From the NCBI GenBank assembly GCA_964609775.1, contig CAZSSJ010000001.1, forward strand, positions 36,527 to 100,526: a DNA stretch of 64,000 nucleotides, read 5' to 3'. The notes beneath the pieces were generated by a model. That model ran no database searches and had not been told where the DNA came from. It saw only the letters and a program-made list of their open reading frames with translations. Source of the stretch: CAZNUP01 sp964609775. Its GTDB lineage: Bacteria > Patescibacteriota > Microgenomatia > JAMCZE01. Below, piece after piece: positions 18,901 to 26,741 of this stretch; the stretch's first letter is position 1; each line of letters starts with the position of its first letter. The position numbers and the translations under genes were made by a program.

Positions 18901-19324
18901 CTATCCGGGGGACGGCTTTGTGGCGAAATTTTCCCCCACGGGGACACTTCTTTCGGCCACCTATCTGGGGGGGTCCTCAGGGGAGGGCCTGGAGGGCACG
19001 GCCCTTGATTCTTCGGGTAATGTCTTTGTCTCGGGGGCGACCTATTCAACAAACTTCCCGACGAGTTCCGGAGCCTTTCAAACAAGTAATAAGGGCAGAG
19101 CTGACGTTTTTGCGGCGAAACTTTCGCCGGATCTCAAAAGTCTTCTTTTCAGCACCTACCTGGGCGGCACGGGCGATGACCTGGGTCGGTCAGCAACGGT
19201 CGATTCTGCGGGCAACTTCCTGGTGGTGGGACTCGAATATTCTTCCAATTTGCCGACGAAAAGTGCTTTCCAGATAACCTATGGGGGAGCCGGGGATGAG
19301 TTAATTTCTAAATTTGGTCCTTAA
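15950..19324 (+). CDS. Secreted beta-helix / dockerin / Ig-like / SBBP-propeller protein (1124 aa)
   Basis: The TTG start at 15950 is preceded by GGAG and followed by a clear signal peptide ending near ALWASG. Residues about 30-430 form a right-handed parallel beta-helix (YYVATSGSDTNSG..., a DUF1565/polysaccharide-lyase-like start). A proline linker is followed at about residues 479-529 by a type I dockerin with an EF-hand-like calcium loop (GDVNGDGKVDFADL) and a weaker second repeat (DGKINSLDF). Next come an Ig-like domain (about 541-634) and a C-terminal seven-bladed-type propeller of SBBP repeats (SSYFGGSGEDSARDV..., GNAYVVG). Dockerins bind cohesins, and the next gene encodes a cohesin protein, so the two probably interact at the cell surface. 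The enzymatic role is unknown. Confidence 0.85.
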   Translation: MKKHLSLIIFFVFIFSGFFVFAPAPLWASGATYYVATSGSDTNSGTQSAPWATLQKALGSISSGDMVIIRGGIYRQPGSMIGYPYKSFGPAGTAGNLTTFKSYPGERVIITGPNNDLIQIAVADYVRIDSLWFGGDYVTGIKGPVFQISGVGKEIVNNTFFNWPSGPLMGWGENVLFQGNRLVNTGRDVHTAGTYFSSGYATDGKLSNHIIADHNIYIGNNISAGYGFQFWHGGKSMIATRNFVAGHSWGSAIDGDSQLWANNFYWKQTGKDSDIDTVINPYGPLSGGSNQKYINNIFGPSAWFYYANAWKATQAEIDTKLSNNAFTDDPSYLPGSGGPTCKKPCGVSPYVFHQGQESAEIGISAAALDKAVGTISQAFLNPLDTIYSDTTVESSFQQIRSAQVPTTSPLYRKGLPWFGQAIDIGWNVPAPASVCDYWAAFTKLGLKHYDKYGSVLPDYSCTSPTPPPPPPPPPPPSTVTGDVNGDGKVDFADLQALLLNILGTVTAQLDLIVDGKINSLDFAVSSGEIINANPPPPGDTQAPVTVITAPAGGQTVSGTFSVVASATDNVGVTKVEFYIDGAIKNTDTGVPYGFNLDTTQLTNAAHTVYSKAYDAAGNVGSSSSITFTVSNTAPPPQTMTLNLSSYFGGSGEDSARDVVTDSQGNAYVVGGLGSATIQTTQTFKKTGTCAVSWTGNGGKDMDAYVMKISPTNQLVWSTRIGGPCYDRSYGVELDSSGNIYLTGRAGPNFPTTSGTFQPGFYGFNSGSAYGEQNAFVAKVSPTGALVWASYVGSTDGNRDIAVDGSGDVYIGTGFNSATQKPLSGLAWFSSAISKAFQVVNNRGFEGLIVKIKSDGSQVVWASFYGGTGNEGATPSIRVDRNGYVYYLTNTTSTNLPVKNAFKSTLGGTIDMALVKFHFDSGVGKLVTDYSTYFGGSDVEFTETHGLAVDVSGNAYIAATTKSTNLTTTTGAYQRTYGGSGGSGNYPGDGFVAKFSPTGTLLSATYLGGSSGEGLEGTALDSSGNVFVSGATYSTNFPTSSGAFQTSNKGRADVFAAKLSPDLKSLLFSTYLGGTGDDLGRSATVDSAGNFLVVGLEYSSNLPTKSAFQITYGGAGDELISKFGP

Positions 19325-19328
19325 ATCT

Positions 19329-20588
19329 ATGATAAATTTAACTATGCCACAAATGCCAGAGCGCTTTTCCAGGTCCGGAGTTATTCCGATTAAACTTGTT
19401 ATTCTCCTTTTATTGCTGGCGCTGCCGCTGCTGCTTCTGGCGTTGAACTCGAAGACGAATCTTTTAGGCCTGGCTGGAGCTTCGGCCAACCTGGCAGTCT
19501 ATCCGGCCACCCAAGCTAATGTGGTCGTCGGGGACCCCGTCTCTTTCACTGTTTCGCTGACGACCGGTGGGGCCAGCGTCCGGGGAGCGGACGTGATCAT
19601 TAACTACGACAAGACAAAGTTGGCTCTGGTGGACATTACGCCCAATGACGCTTCCTTTAAAACCTTTGGCCCGCAAACCGCCGGGGGAGTCTTCGATGCT
19701 TCTCGGGTTATCAGTGTGGCCAGTCAAAGCGGCCGGATTGAGTTTAGCTCTTTGGCCTTTGATCCGTCGCAATCAGGTAACGGTCAGCAAGGCTTGACGG
19801 CGCTTTTTAACGGCACGACGACGCTAGTCAATCTCAAGTTCCTGGCGCTCTCCGCCGGCAGCAATATTCCCCTGACTTTTGGCTACACCGCCAGCAGCAC
19901 GACCGATTCGAATGTGGCTCTGGACGGCGGCCAGGACGTCTTGGGCTCGGTCACAAACGCCGCGATTACGATTGTCAATCCCACGGTCCAAGATAGCCAG
20001 GCTCCAACAACAGCGGTGACGACGCCAACGGCCGACCAAACAGTGGCCGGGACGGTGATCCTTGCCGCCACAGCCACAGACAACGTGGGGGTGACAAAAG
20101 TGGAGTTTGTCCTGGACGGAGCGGTCAGGGGTTCGGACACCACTTCTCCCTACACTCTTTCCTGGGACTCAAAGACGGTTTCGGACGGCAGCCACTCCGT
20201 CCTGACCAAAGCCTATGACGCGGCCGGCAATGTGGGCACTTCGCCAGCTATTAGCTTTAAAGTGGTTAACACGGTTGTGAGCAAGACGATGAGAGTGAGC
20301 CAGATTGTTTATGAAGTCCGCGGCCAAAAGCTTGATGATGGGGTTCTGGTTGTCGATGCGGCCGGCAAGGGGCTGGGCGGAGCCCTGGTTTCCCGAACGG
20401 TGACTAACGAGGCCCAGACTCTGACCTATAAACTCTCTTCCAAAACGGCGACTAACGGTTGGACCGGCTCAACCATCACCAAAAAAGCCGCCCCGGGGTG
20501 CTATTCGGAGAAAATCACCGCCGTCACTCTCTCCGGCTACACCTTTGATGGTGTTACTCCGCAAAACCAATATTGCACCAAGAGGTAG
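19329..20588 (+). CDS. Membrane-anchored cohesin-domain protein with Ig-like domain
   Basis: The chosen ATG 19329 lies 5 nt after the previous stop; ATG 19344 is an alternative. Residues 16-40 are a strongly hydrophobic anchor. Residues about 45-215 fit a cohesin fold (VVVGDPVSFTVSL..GADVIINYDKTKLALVDI ... NIPLTFGY). An Ig-like domain (about 225-316) closely resembles that of the preceding dockerin protein (DNVGVTKVEF..DG, YDAAGNVG). The C-terminal 100 residues are unassigned. The cohesin and dockerin genes, side by side, suggest a small cellulosome-like docking pair. The gene overlaps no neighbour but is probably in one operon with both. Confidence 0.8.
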   Translation: MINLTMPQMPERFSRSGVIPIKLVILLLLLALPLLLLALNSKTNLLGLAGASANLAVYPATQANVVVGDPVSFTVSLTTGGASVRGADVIINYDKTKLALVDITPNDASFKTFGPQTAGGVFDASRVISVASQSGRIEFSSLAFDPSQSGNGQQGLTALFNGTTTLVNLKFLALSAGSNIPLTFGYTASSTTDSNVALDGGQDVLGSVTNAAITIVNPTVQDSQAPTTAVTTPTADQTVAGTVILAATATDNVGVTKVEFVLDGAVRGSDTTSPYTLSWDSKTVSDGSHSVLTKAYDAAGNVGTSPAISFKVVNTVVSKTMRVSQIVYEVRGQKLDDGVLVVDAAGKGLGGALVSRTVTNEAQTLTYKLSSKTATNGWTGSTITKKAAPGCYSEKITAVTLSGYTFDGVTPQNQYCTKR

Positions 20589-20604
20589 AAAGTTAGCCTA
20601 TGAT

Positions 20605-22404
20605 ATGAGGCAAGAGAGAGCCTTTAGAAAGAGATTGTTTTGGAGGCGGGGTTTGACTTCAGTTCTGGCGCCGGTGGCTCTTTTTTTGGTTTTGATTCTG
20701 GGAGTGGTGGCGATTAATTTCGGGCTGAATTCATCAACGAGTCCGGAGCCACGAGCCGACGGAGGGACAAATGTCGTTGTGACCGGAACAGTGCAGCGGT
20801 CGCCATGGCTGCGGCTGCGGAAACCGGACTATCGGCTGGTCAAGACGGATAATGGCAAGGACTACTATTTGACCACGACCAGCACGGGAATTAATCTCCG
20901 GACCTATGAGGGGAAAAAAGTCGTTGTGACAGGGACGGAGACAACGACGGCTAAGTGGGGGCTGACGCTGTTTGTCAAGGACATTAAGGTGTTTGTGGCC
21001 CCGCCGCCACCATATCCGGCGCAGAAGAAGGTGGACACCTCAAAGACGGTGATGTATCAAGTGTGGTTGAATTATTACGCCCAGAATGTCTCCGAGGATC
21101 AGCCGTCGATGGTGGTGTTTGAGAATGCGGCCCGGAGGTTGCCGGACCTGGCGAAGATGGGCGTGACCACAATTCAGCTTTCGCCGGTGCACCCGTTTTT
21201 GTCAGGGACGACCATTGGGTCGCCATATGGTTCACGGGACTACTATGACGTCAATCCGGGTTATGCCGGGTTCACAAATCCACAAACCGATCCGGGAACG
21301 AAAAGTGAGCGGATCGCCGCCTTTAAAAAATATGTTGAGGCGGCCCACGGTCAGGGGATGAAGGTGATCATGGACTGTGTCTATCACAGCACCGATGCCC
21401 GCAATGTTCTGGTGGCGGCGTATCCGGAATATTACAAACATAATGCCGACGGCCGTTTTGTCCAGAATCAATACGGGTTTTATGTTTTGGACTACGCTCA
21501 ATCCGAGCTTGTCGACTATATGATTTCGATGGTGAAATACTGGAAACAGACGGTGGGAGTGGACGGGTGTCGGGCGGACGTGGCGACGATGGTGCCGCTT
21601 GCTTTCTGGGCAGCCTTAAATAACGAGATGAAAAAGATTGATCCCGGGTGGCTCATGATTGCGGAAACGACAGCAAATCTGGTTTCGTATAGCGGGCCGT
21701 ACAGCGGTCCGGGATATAAGGGGGAAACGTATGACAAGATCTATGGTTTTGACGGGATATATGGGGTGACTTATATGCTGGCTTCACGGGCGATTCTTAA
21801 CGGAAGTCGCATGGCTGATGTCCTGGAGACGGCCTGGGAGTTTCCGCAAAACGGCACGGCAGCGGTTCCGGGAGGAATTTTTTACCGGTCGGTGGACAAT
21901 CATGATCAGCGGCCAAGAGCAACGCTTCTGGCTGGAGGGAATGCCGGGATGGTGGCTTCGGTGGCGGTCAACTTGACGCTTGACGGGATTCCGTTTATTT
22001 TTAATGGCCAGGAGATCGGGGATGTGGCGCCGACGAGCATTGCGGTTCAAAGATTTATTTCCTGGAGTCATCCGCTTGCACCCCAGAATGGAGAGGCTTT
22101 TGAGAAACTGATTTCACTTCGACGAAATCGTCCGGCTTTAAACAGCGGGACGACAGTTTGGCTTGATAATTCAAATCCGGCAGGAGTTGTGTCGTATGTC
22201 AGGCAGAGCGGGAGTGACCGGGTGTTGGTGGTGGCGAATCTTTCGGGGACAGACTGGAGCGGAACGGTGAGCGGAACAACGGGAGCAAGCCTTAGTGGCC
22301 AGGGAAAAGATCTCATCTCCGGTCTGAGCGTGTCTTCGGCGGTTAACAACGTGATGACGCTTTCACTCCCGGCCTATTCTTATGTTGTTATCCAAATTCA
22401 GTAG
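20605..22404 (+). CDS. Membrane-anchored GH13 alpha-amylase-family enzyme (599 aa)
   Basis: ATG 20605 (MRQERAFRKR) gives a basic N-region and a membrane anchor at about residues 17-37, so the catalytic part faces outward. Residues about 53-130 look like a small OB-like beta domain. The GH13 barrel follows, with region I (DCVYHS, near 257, in place of the usual DxVxNH), region II (GCRADVA, nucleophile Asp325), region III (IAETT, Glu354) and region IV (DNHD, Asp434). All three catalytic residues are present. A C-terminal beta domain ends VVIQIQ. Substrate is probably an alpha-glucan; exact specificity cannot be read. It follows the cohesin gene by 16 nt. Confidence 0.88.
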   Translation: MRQERAFRKRLFWRRGLTSVLAPVALFLVLILGVVAINFGLNSSTSPEPRADGGTNVVVTGTVQRSPWLRLRKPDYRLVKTDNGKDYYLTTTSTGINLRTYEGKKVVVTGTETTTAKWGLTLFVKDIKVFVAPPPPYPAQKKVDTSKTVMYQVWLNYYAQNVSEDQPSMVVFENAARRLPDLAKMGVTTIQLSPVHPFLSGTTIGSPYGSRDYYDVNPGYAGFTNPQTDPGTKSERIAAFKKYVEAAHGQGMKVIMDCVYHSTDARNVLVAAYPEYYKHNADGRFVQNQYGFYVLDYAQSELVDYMISMVKYWKQTVGVDGCRADVATMVPLAFWAALNNEMKKIDPGWLMIAETTANLVSYSGPYSGPGYKGETYDKIYGFDGIYGVTYMLASRAILNGSRMADVLETAWEFPQNGTAAVPGGIFYRSVDNHDQRPRATLLAGGNAGMVASVAVNLTLDGIPFIFNGQEIGDVAPTSIAVQRFISWSHPLAPQNGEAFEKLISLRRNRPALNSGTTVWLDNSNPAGVVSYVRQSGSDRVLVVANLSGTDWSGTVSGTTGASLSGQGKDLISGLSVSSAVNNVMTLSLPAYSYVVIQIQ

Positions 22405-22688
22405 AATTTTTCGGGTTCAGACGGGATGGCAAAAGTTGAATTTGAGTTTAAACAATTAAATTTCCTTTATTCTTCTGCCTCTGCTCCTTTAAGATATGTT
22501 TGGTTTTTTGATTCCTCTGCTGACGCTGCTGTTTGTTTTGACCGCACGTTCTGGGCGAGACGGACAGATTGTGAAGACGGTGACGCCGGCGGTGGTGATG
22601 ATTTTTCTTTTGGCTTCGGGAGGTGAGAGCGGGAAACTTGACTCCATCCAAATTTTTTGCTAATATTCCTTGACTGTGGTCAAAACAG
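22405..22688. other. Intergenic region with promoter for the next ATPase
   Basis: No convincing gene is visible. Near its right end a TTGACT box (22639) and TAATAT (22661, spacing 16) form a promoter. Downstream, TTGAC-TGTG-GTCAA (22670-22683) is an inverted repeat just before the start at 22689 and could be an operator. Confidence 0.5.
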
Positions 22689-23897
22689 ATGCAAGCCTTA
22701 ATTGAAACCTACCATCGTTTACTTTCGGAAATAGTACCGTCCTACTGGCGCCGGTTCTATGACGAGTTTGTCATGGATAGCCGGATGGTCGGCATTGTTG
22801 GGGCAAGAGGGGTGGGAAAGACCACGTTTCTTGTTAGCTATCTGCGGGAACACTACGGCGGTTCGGACAGGTCACTCTACGTCTCGGCGGACAACCTCTA
22901 TTTTGTGGAGCATACTTTGATTGAAGTGGCGGATCAATTTGTCAAGGACTTCGCCGGGGAGATTTTGTGCATTGACGAGATTCACCGCTATAGGAATTGG
23001 AATCAGGAACTGAAAAATATTTACGACTCCTACCCTAAACTGTCAGTAATATTTTCAGGGAGTTCGAGTGTTGATCTGGTGAAAGGGAAGTATGATCTAT
23101 CCCGCCGGGCTAACTTGAAAACGATGTATGGCTTTTCCTTCCGGGAATATCTGGAGGTTTGGGAGAAAGCTAAATACCCGATTCTGACGCTGGCGGAAAT
23201 TCGCACTAATCACACGATGTATGCTCAGGAATTAATGAAGACGCCAAAAATCCTTGGTTATCTGAAACAGTATCTTAAGGGAGGTTACTACCCGACGTTT
23301 TTGGAAATGGGGAGCTACGGCGCCTATCAAAGCAGCCTGCGGGGGATTATTGACAAGATTATCTTTGAAGATATCAGTAGTTTTTATTCTTTAAATACCT
23401 CTAATTTGGACACTCTTAAGAAGATAATTTATTTCTTTGGGACTGCCCAGCCCGGGACTGTTAACATCAACCGCCTGGCCGGAAGTTTAAAGAAGGACTA
23501 TACCACAATTGCGGAGTATGTGCAGATTTTAAGAGATACCGGACTTCTTCGTTTTCTCCGGCGGAACAAACAAGGCCATGCTTTAGTGCGGGATGCAGAA
23601 AAGATTTATCTGGACAATCCGAATCTCCTTTACGCTGTTAATCAGGAGGTAGGGAAGGAGCCACTGGTTGGAGTTTCGCGGGAGCTCTTTGTGATTGGCA
23701 GTTTGGAAAACGCAGACTACCACGTGTTTTTTTCTGAGGCGGCGGACGTTGAATGCGACGGGCACCTTTTTGAGATTGGGGGGAAGAACAAAACCGCCTC
23801 GCAGTTGAAAGGGAAAGAAGGATATTTAATTAGTGATGATGTCCTTGTTGGCGACTCCAGAACCATTCCCCTTTATTTGTTTGGGTTTTTGTCTTAA
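22689..23897 (+). CDS. AAA+ ATPase with DUF4143-like C-terminus
   Basis: This 402-aa protein carries a P-loop (GARGVGKTT, near residues 38-46) and a Walker B/sensor pair (ILCIDEIH, FSGSSS). The rest matches the COG1373/DUF4143 ATPase type, with a winged-helix part in the middle (YTTIAEYVQILRDTGLLRFL) and a nuclease-like C-terminus. It is distantly related to the ATPase at 14530-15651. It opens the accessory island of toxin-antitoxin-like pairs. Function is unknown; such ATPases are often mobile. Confidence 0.85.
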   Translation: MQALIETYHRLLSEIVPSYWRRFYDEFVMDSRMVGIVGARGVGKTTFLVSYLREHYGGSDRSLYVSADNLYFVEHTLIEVADQFVKDFAGEILCIDEIHRYRNWNQELKNIYDSYPKLSVIFSGSSSVDLVKGKYDLSRRANLKTMYGFSFREYLEVWEKAKYPILTLAEIRTNHTMYAQELMKTPKILGYLKQYLKGGYYPTFLEMGSYGAYQSSLRGIIDKIIFEDISSFYSLNTSNLDTLKKIIYFFGTAQPGTVNINRLAGSLKKDYTTIAEYVQILRDTGLLRFLRRNKQGHALVRDAEKIYLDNPNLLYAVNQEVGKEPLVGVSRELFVIGSLENADYHVFFSEAADVECDGHLFEIGGKNKTASQLKGKEGYLISDDVLVGDSRTIPLYLFGFLS

Positions 23898-23964
23898 TCG
23901 GTGGTTGATTTTTCAACTGGGGGTTTTTGTTTGGCCTCGAAAGATGAGGATTGGGAAATGAAAA

Positions 23965-23998
23965 TGTTCCATGAGTTGCGATCGCGTTTTATGGAACA
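23965..23998. promoter_or_regulatory. GCGATCGC-centred palindrome, copy A
   Basis: TGTTCCAT and ATGGAACA arms lie symmetrically around a GCGATCGC core; the centre is at 23981.5 for both. The same element recurs near 30794, 33503 and, weaker, 35275. Here no GA-tract leader gene is next to it, so it may be a leftover from a lost cassette or an independent site. Confidence 0.7.
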
Positions 23999-24067
23999 AA
24001 AATGCAAGATACAGAGTGGGGAAGTTGAGGAAAAAATTACCTTGTTGGCACTAGTGTGCAAGTTGGG

Positions 24068-24745
24068 TTATTTTAGGATTTGGGGTCTTAAGCTTCGGGC
24101 GAGGGATTCATAGAATTTCTCCATGGCTTTTTGGTCAAAGGGGACGAGCATTTTGGGAAGATTCGTTATTTCCGCGGCCTTGAGGAAGCTTTGGGCCGTT
24201 TTAATAGTGTCTGTGGTGACGACGAATTTTTGGTCAGCACTGGTGAGGAGATCGGCTGCTGTCCAGTTTGTTTCTTTGATAATTAAGTAGAGGTCGACGT
24301 AATCTCGTTCACGGGCTTTGGTGCGGATCGTGTGGATCTTGTTGACGGCAATGTCGTAGAGGCTATCAATTTCGAGGCCGCGCCACCTGATTCCCGGTTT
24401 TAGACGGTTGAAGGAGTAGTGGTTAAAGTCGACCTTGAAACGGCTGTTGTCAGGGTAGCGGAAGAAATATGTGTAGAAACCAAGGTCGTCATCGACGCTA
24501 ACGTGACGGTATTCGAGGATACTTTGATTCCTTTTGATCCATTCAGTAACACGGTCGCCATTAAAGGAGCGATCGGTGAAGAAATCCAAATCGTAGGATT
24601 CCCGGTGGTGGAGGTACCAGCTGGCCAGACCGGTGCCGCCGCTTAAGTAGAAGTTATCGAGGAGATATTTTTCCTGAAGTACCAGGTCCAGAAATTGCTT
24701 CTGTCGAAGGCTAAGTCCTTCTCCTTGCGCCAGGGTTTGTTCCAT
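24068..24745 (-). CDS. AbiEii-type nucleotidyltransferase toxin-like protein (copy 1)
   Basis: This 225-aa protein has the AbiEii/DUF1814 nucleotidyltransferase signature: LSGGTGLASWYLHHR followed by DLDFF, then KVDFNHYSF and the basic RDYVDLYLI segment. In characterised type IV systems such proteins transfer nucleotides to tRNA 3' ends and act as toxins. It overlaps the 98-aa upstream gene by about 100 nt in another frame. It is a paralogue of 25648-26322, placed as an inverted copy. Confidence 0.8.
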   Translation of the reverse strand: MEQTLAQGEGLSLRQKQFLDLVLQEKYLLDNFYLSGGTGLASWYLHHRESYDLDFFTDRSFNGDRVTEWIKRNQSILEYRHVSVDDDLGFYTYFFRYPDNSRFKVDFNHYSFNRLKPGIRWRGLEIDSLYDIAVNKIHTIRTKARERDYVDLYLIIKETNWTAADLLTSADQKFVVTTDTIKTAQSFLKAAEITNLPKMLVPFDQKAMEKFYESLARSLRPQILK

Positions 24746-24939
24746 AGGTAGAATTCTAGCACCTTTTTCTTGTCAGGATTGAGACGATCTTTGATTTTGA
24801 ACCAGGCTTTCCGGAGCTCCTTTTCCTCGATTTTTTCGCCCTCAAGGCCATAGTTTATACGCTGGACCAAGCGCCAGAGTTTATATTCTTTAGGATGGTT
24901 TTTTTTTAAGGCTTCCTCGTCAGTGTTCCAATTGATCAT
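24643..24939 (-). CDS. Small partner of AbiEii-type protein (copy 1), putative antitoxin
   Basis: This 98-aa charged protein (MINWNTDEEALKKNHPKEYKLW...) has no known domain that I recognise. Its paralogue at 25454-25720 has the same position before the second AbiEii-type gene, so the pairing is conserved. A TATAAT box ends 7 nt before the ATG, implying leaderless translation. The antitoxin role is inferred from gene order. Confidence 0.65.
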   Translation of the reverse strand: MINWNTDEEALKKNHPKEYKLWRLVQRINYGLEGEKIEEKELRKAWFKIKDRLNPDKKKVLEFYLWNKPWRKEKDLAFDRSNFWTWYFRKNISSITST

Positions 24940-25050
24940 TAAATAGATTATACCTCTTAAGGAAAAGCGGGGAGGGAGGGGCGGATTTGGCAGGAAGGTT
25001 GTCGCAGCAATCTGCCGTGTGGCAGTCTGTCGGCCCAGGGAAAGAGAGCT

Positions 25051-25335
25051 TCAGGTTGCTATGATGGTTGATTTGCGACCAAAGTCGTCTTGCCAGATTT
25101 TGAGTTTTTGCCCTTTCGGATAGTGTGTCGTCACATCATTTCTTGAGTCTGGATATAGTTGGCTGACATTAAATCCTTCGCCTGGTGCCAGGGAAATGAT
25201 TTCAAGTGGACTTTGTGCATCGGAAGATAATTCCCACTTTTTTTCTCCTTGAGACAGTTCCCGGGGAAAACGGAATTTGGGTAACAGGCCTCCTTCTGGA
25301 TGCCAAAAATTGTCATACTCTATCTTACAGGTCAT
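25051..25335 (-). CDS. Small hypothetical protein, GA-tract-leader gene 1
   Basis: This 94-aa soluble protein (MTCKIEYDNFWHPEGG...) has no recognised domain. It lies between the two inverted AbiEii-type pairs. Its importance is its 5' region: TTGACA, then a GA tract of 13 nt, then AATAAGG just before the start. Seven other otherwise unrelated small - strand genes carry the same leader. Confidence 0.6.
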   Translation of the reverse strand: MTCKIEYDNFWHPEGGLLPKFRFPRELSQGEKKWELSSDAQSPLEIISLAPGEGFNVSQLYPDSRNDVTTHYPKGQKLKIWQDDFGRKSTIIAT

Positions 25336-25396
25336 AGCCTTATTCTCTCTCTCTCTGCTTAATTTGTCAAGCTACGCTTGACAAAACCAGCCCCGG
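25336..25396 (-). promoter_or_regulatory. Shared GA-tract leader, copy 1, with inverted repeat
   Basis: On the - strand it reads TTGACAAATTAAGC, a 13-nt GA tract, then AATAAGG and the start codon. GTCAAGC-TAC-GCTTGAC (25366-25382) is a perfect inverted repeat overlapping the TTGACA box. The flank beyond it is nearly identical to copy 8 at 45.7 kb. Confidence 0.7.
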
Positions 25397-25453
25397 CGTT
25401 TTTTGTCGAGTTTGGGAGGGGCGGGTGAGCCTGATTTATGGTAAAATATGCTT

Positions 25454-25720
25454 ATGCTTAACTGGTCCACTGACGAAAAAGCCTTCAAGAAAAAAGACCC
25501 TAAGGGCTACAAATTGTGGAGGTTAACTCAGCTCATAAACTTCGGTCTTGACGGGGAAAAACTGTCGGAAAAAGAAGTCAGAAAAGCCTGGCCGAAGATC
25601 AAGGACAGGCTCGATCCCTACAAGGGCCGTTTGCTGGAGTTTCTTATATGGGGAAAACAATACTCACTCCCAAACAATATCAGTTTCTGGAACTGGCCGC
25701 TGCCGACCCAAAAATCGTAG
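25454..25720 (+). CDS. Small partner of AbiEii-type protein (copy 2), putative antitoxin
   Basis: The product (MLNWSTDEKAFKKKDPKGYKLW...) is clearly homologous to the protein at 24643-24939. ATG 25454 is preferred over ATG 25448 because it matches the paralogue's start and leaves 6 nt after a TAAAAT box, as at other leaderless starts here. It overlaps the next gene by about 73 nt in a different frame. Confidence 0.65.
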   Translation: MLNWSTDEKAFKKKDPKGYKLWRLTQLINFGLDGEKLSEKEVRKAWPKIKDRLDPYKGRLLEFLIWGKQYSLPNNISFWNWPLPTQKS

Positions 25721-26322
25721 CGAATTTCTATCTCACTGGCGGCACGGCTCTGTCAGAATTTTATCTCCACCACCGCCTCTCTGAAGACATCGATCTTTTT
25801 TGCCCGAAAGAAGAAGTCGATCAAAAATTCGTAGAAATTTTCCTCAAAAAAATCTCACCAAAGATGGCAATCCAATATCTCCGCCCGACCGTATTCTTGG
25901 GTCTTGTCAGTTACAAATTGGTCTTCACGGACAAAACAGAATTGAAAGTAGATTTTAACTATTACCCTTTCCTCCAAATCGATAGTGGTACCAAATTTAA
26001 TAATCTGAGTGTCGACAGCCTTTATGATATTGCGGCAAACAAACTGCACACTCTTTTTATGAGACCACGATCGCGCGATTACGTGGATCTTTATTTTATT
26101 CTCCAGCAAGAAAATTATCCGTTAGAAAAGCTGATAATCGACGCCAAAATCAAGTTCGACTGGCACATTGATAACACGACTCTCGCCAGTCAATTCTCAA
26201 GAGTGCAAGATTTAGTTTCAACCGATTTACCAAAAATGCTCGTTCCTTTTGATCAAGAAAAGATGGAAAAATTTTTTCTTGATCTGGCGAAATCGCTCAA
26301 AGGAAAGATATTTAAAGAGTGA
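25648..26322 (+). CDS. AbiEii-type nucleotidyltransferase toxin-like protein (copy 2)
   Basis: This 224-aa paralogue of 24068-24745 shows LTGGTALSEFYLHHR, DIDLF, KVDFNYYPF, RSRDYVDLYFI and the same C-terminal LPKMLVPFDQ motif. Catalytic nucleotidyltransferase residues appear intact. It is translated from inside the 3' part of its partner gene, which suggests coupling. Its codon and base use is a little more AT-rich than its surroundings. Confidence 0.8.
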   Translation: MGKTILTPKQYQFLELAAADPKIVANFYLTGGTALSEFYLHHRLSEDIDLFCPKEEVDQKFVEIFLKKISPKMAIQYLRPTVFLGLVSYKLVFTDKTELKVDFNYYPFLQIDSGTKFNNLSVDSLYDIAANKLHTLFMRPRSRDYVDLYFILQQENYPLEKLIIDAKIKFDWHIDNTTLASQFSRVQDLVSTDLPKMLVPFDQEKMEKFFLDLAKSLKGKIFKE

Positions 26323-26376
26323 GCAGGGTTGGGGCAAATTGCTTCGGAAAGCAGGGGCAGGTGGCTGACAGACACC

Positions 26377-26622
26377 TTAATAATTATCAAGAATTTTTTT
26401 GGCCTTTATTTTTCGTTTTTCTGCTTCTGGACTGATTTTTAATTTTTGGTCGAATGGCGCTTTTTGGTAGTAGGGATGGCTGTATTTTGGAGTTTTGCTA
26501 AATTTCTCTGGCACGTTCTTCCAGCCACATGTAAGAAGTACTCTCGTCGCTGGACGCGGTTTGATTGGTTTTATTAAGTGAAGAGATTGTTCAGACACCC
26601 CTTCAGACACCCCTTCAGACAC
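26377..26622 (-). CDS. Small basic hypothetical protein, GA-tract-leader gene 2
   Basis: The 81-aa product is read from GTG 26622. An ATG two bases upstream opens only a 16-codon frame. The N-terminus SEGVSEGVSEQ comes from a 12-bp tandem repeat. The rest is basic (pI clearly high) with no recognised domain. It is tail-to-tail with the AbiEii-type gene ending at 26322. Confidence 0.5.
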   Translation of the reverse strand: MSEGVSEGVSEQSLHLIKPIKPRPATRVLLTCGWKNVPEKFSKTPKYSHPYYQKAPFDQKLKISPEAEKRKIKAKKILDNY

Positions 26623-26676
26623 ATGTTTATTCTCTCTCTCTCTCTCTCTCTCTGCTTAATTTGTCAAGTTGGGACT
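26623..26676 (-). promoter_or_regulatory. Shared GA-tract leader, copy 2 (23-nt tract)
   Basis: The TTGACAAATTAAGC box is followed by a 23-nt GA tract (26631-26653) and AATAAAC before the start. The tract is 10 nt longer than in most other copies, which moves TTGACA away from the AATA box. Confidence 0.65.
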
Positions 26677-26701
26677 GGCTGGGAATCGGAGGAAGGAAAT
26701 C

Positions 26702-26741
26702 GCATCTTGACATCATTGCATCTTGATGAGAAAATGTGGGT
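26702..26741 (+). promoter_or_regulatory. VapBC promoter with direct repeats
   Basis: TTGACA (26707) and GAAAAT (26730) are 17 nt apart, and the ATG follows 6 nt later, so the transcript is probably leaderless. GCATCTTGA occurs twice (26702, 26719) across the promoter and could be the VapB operator. Confidence 0.55.

Noticed and set aside
22426..22626. 66-codon frame in the gap before 22689
   Set aside because: The composition is unlike a protein and there is no ribosome site or promoter.
23901..24113. 70-codon frame after the DUF4143 ATPase
   Set aside because: It runs through the palindrome at 23965 and into the end of the AbiEii-type gene, with no start signal.
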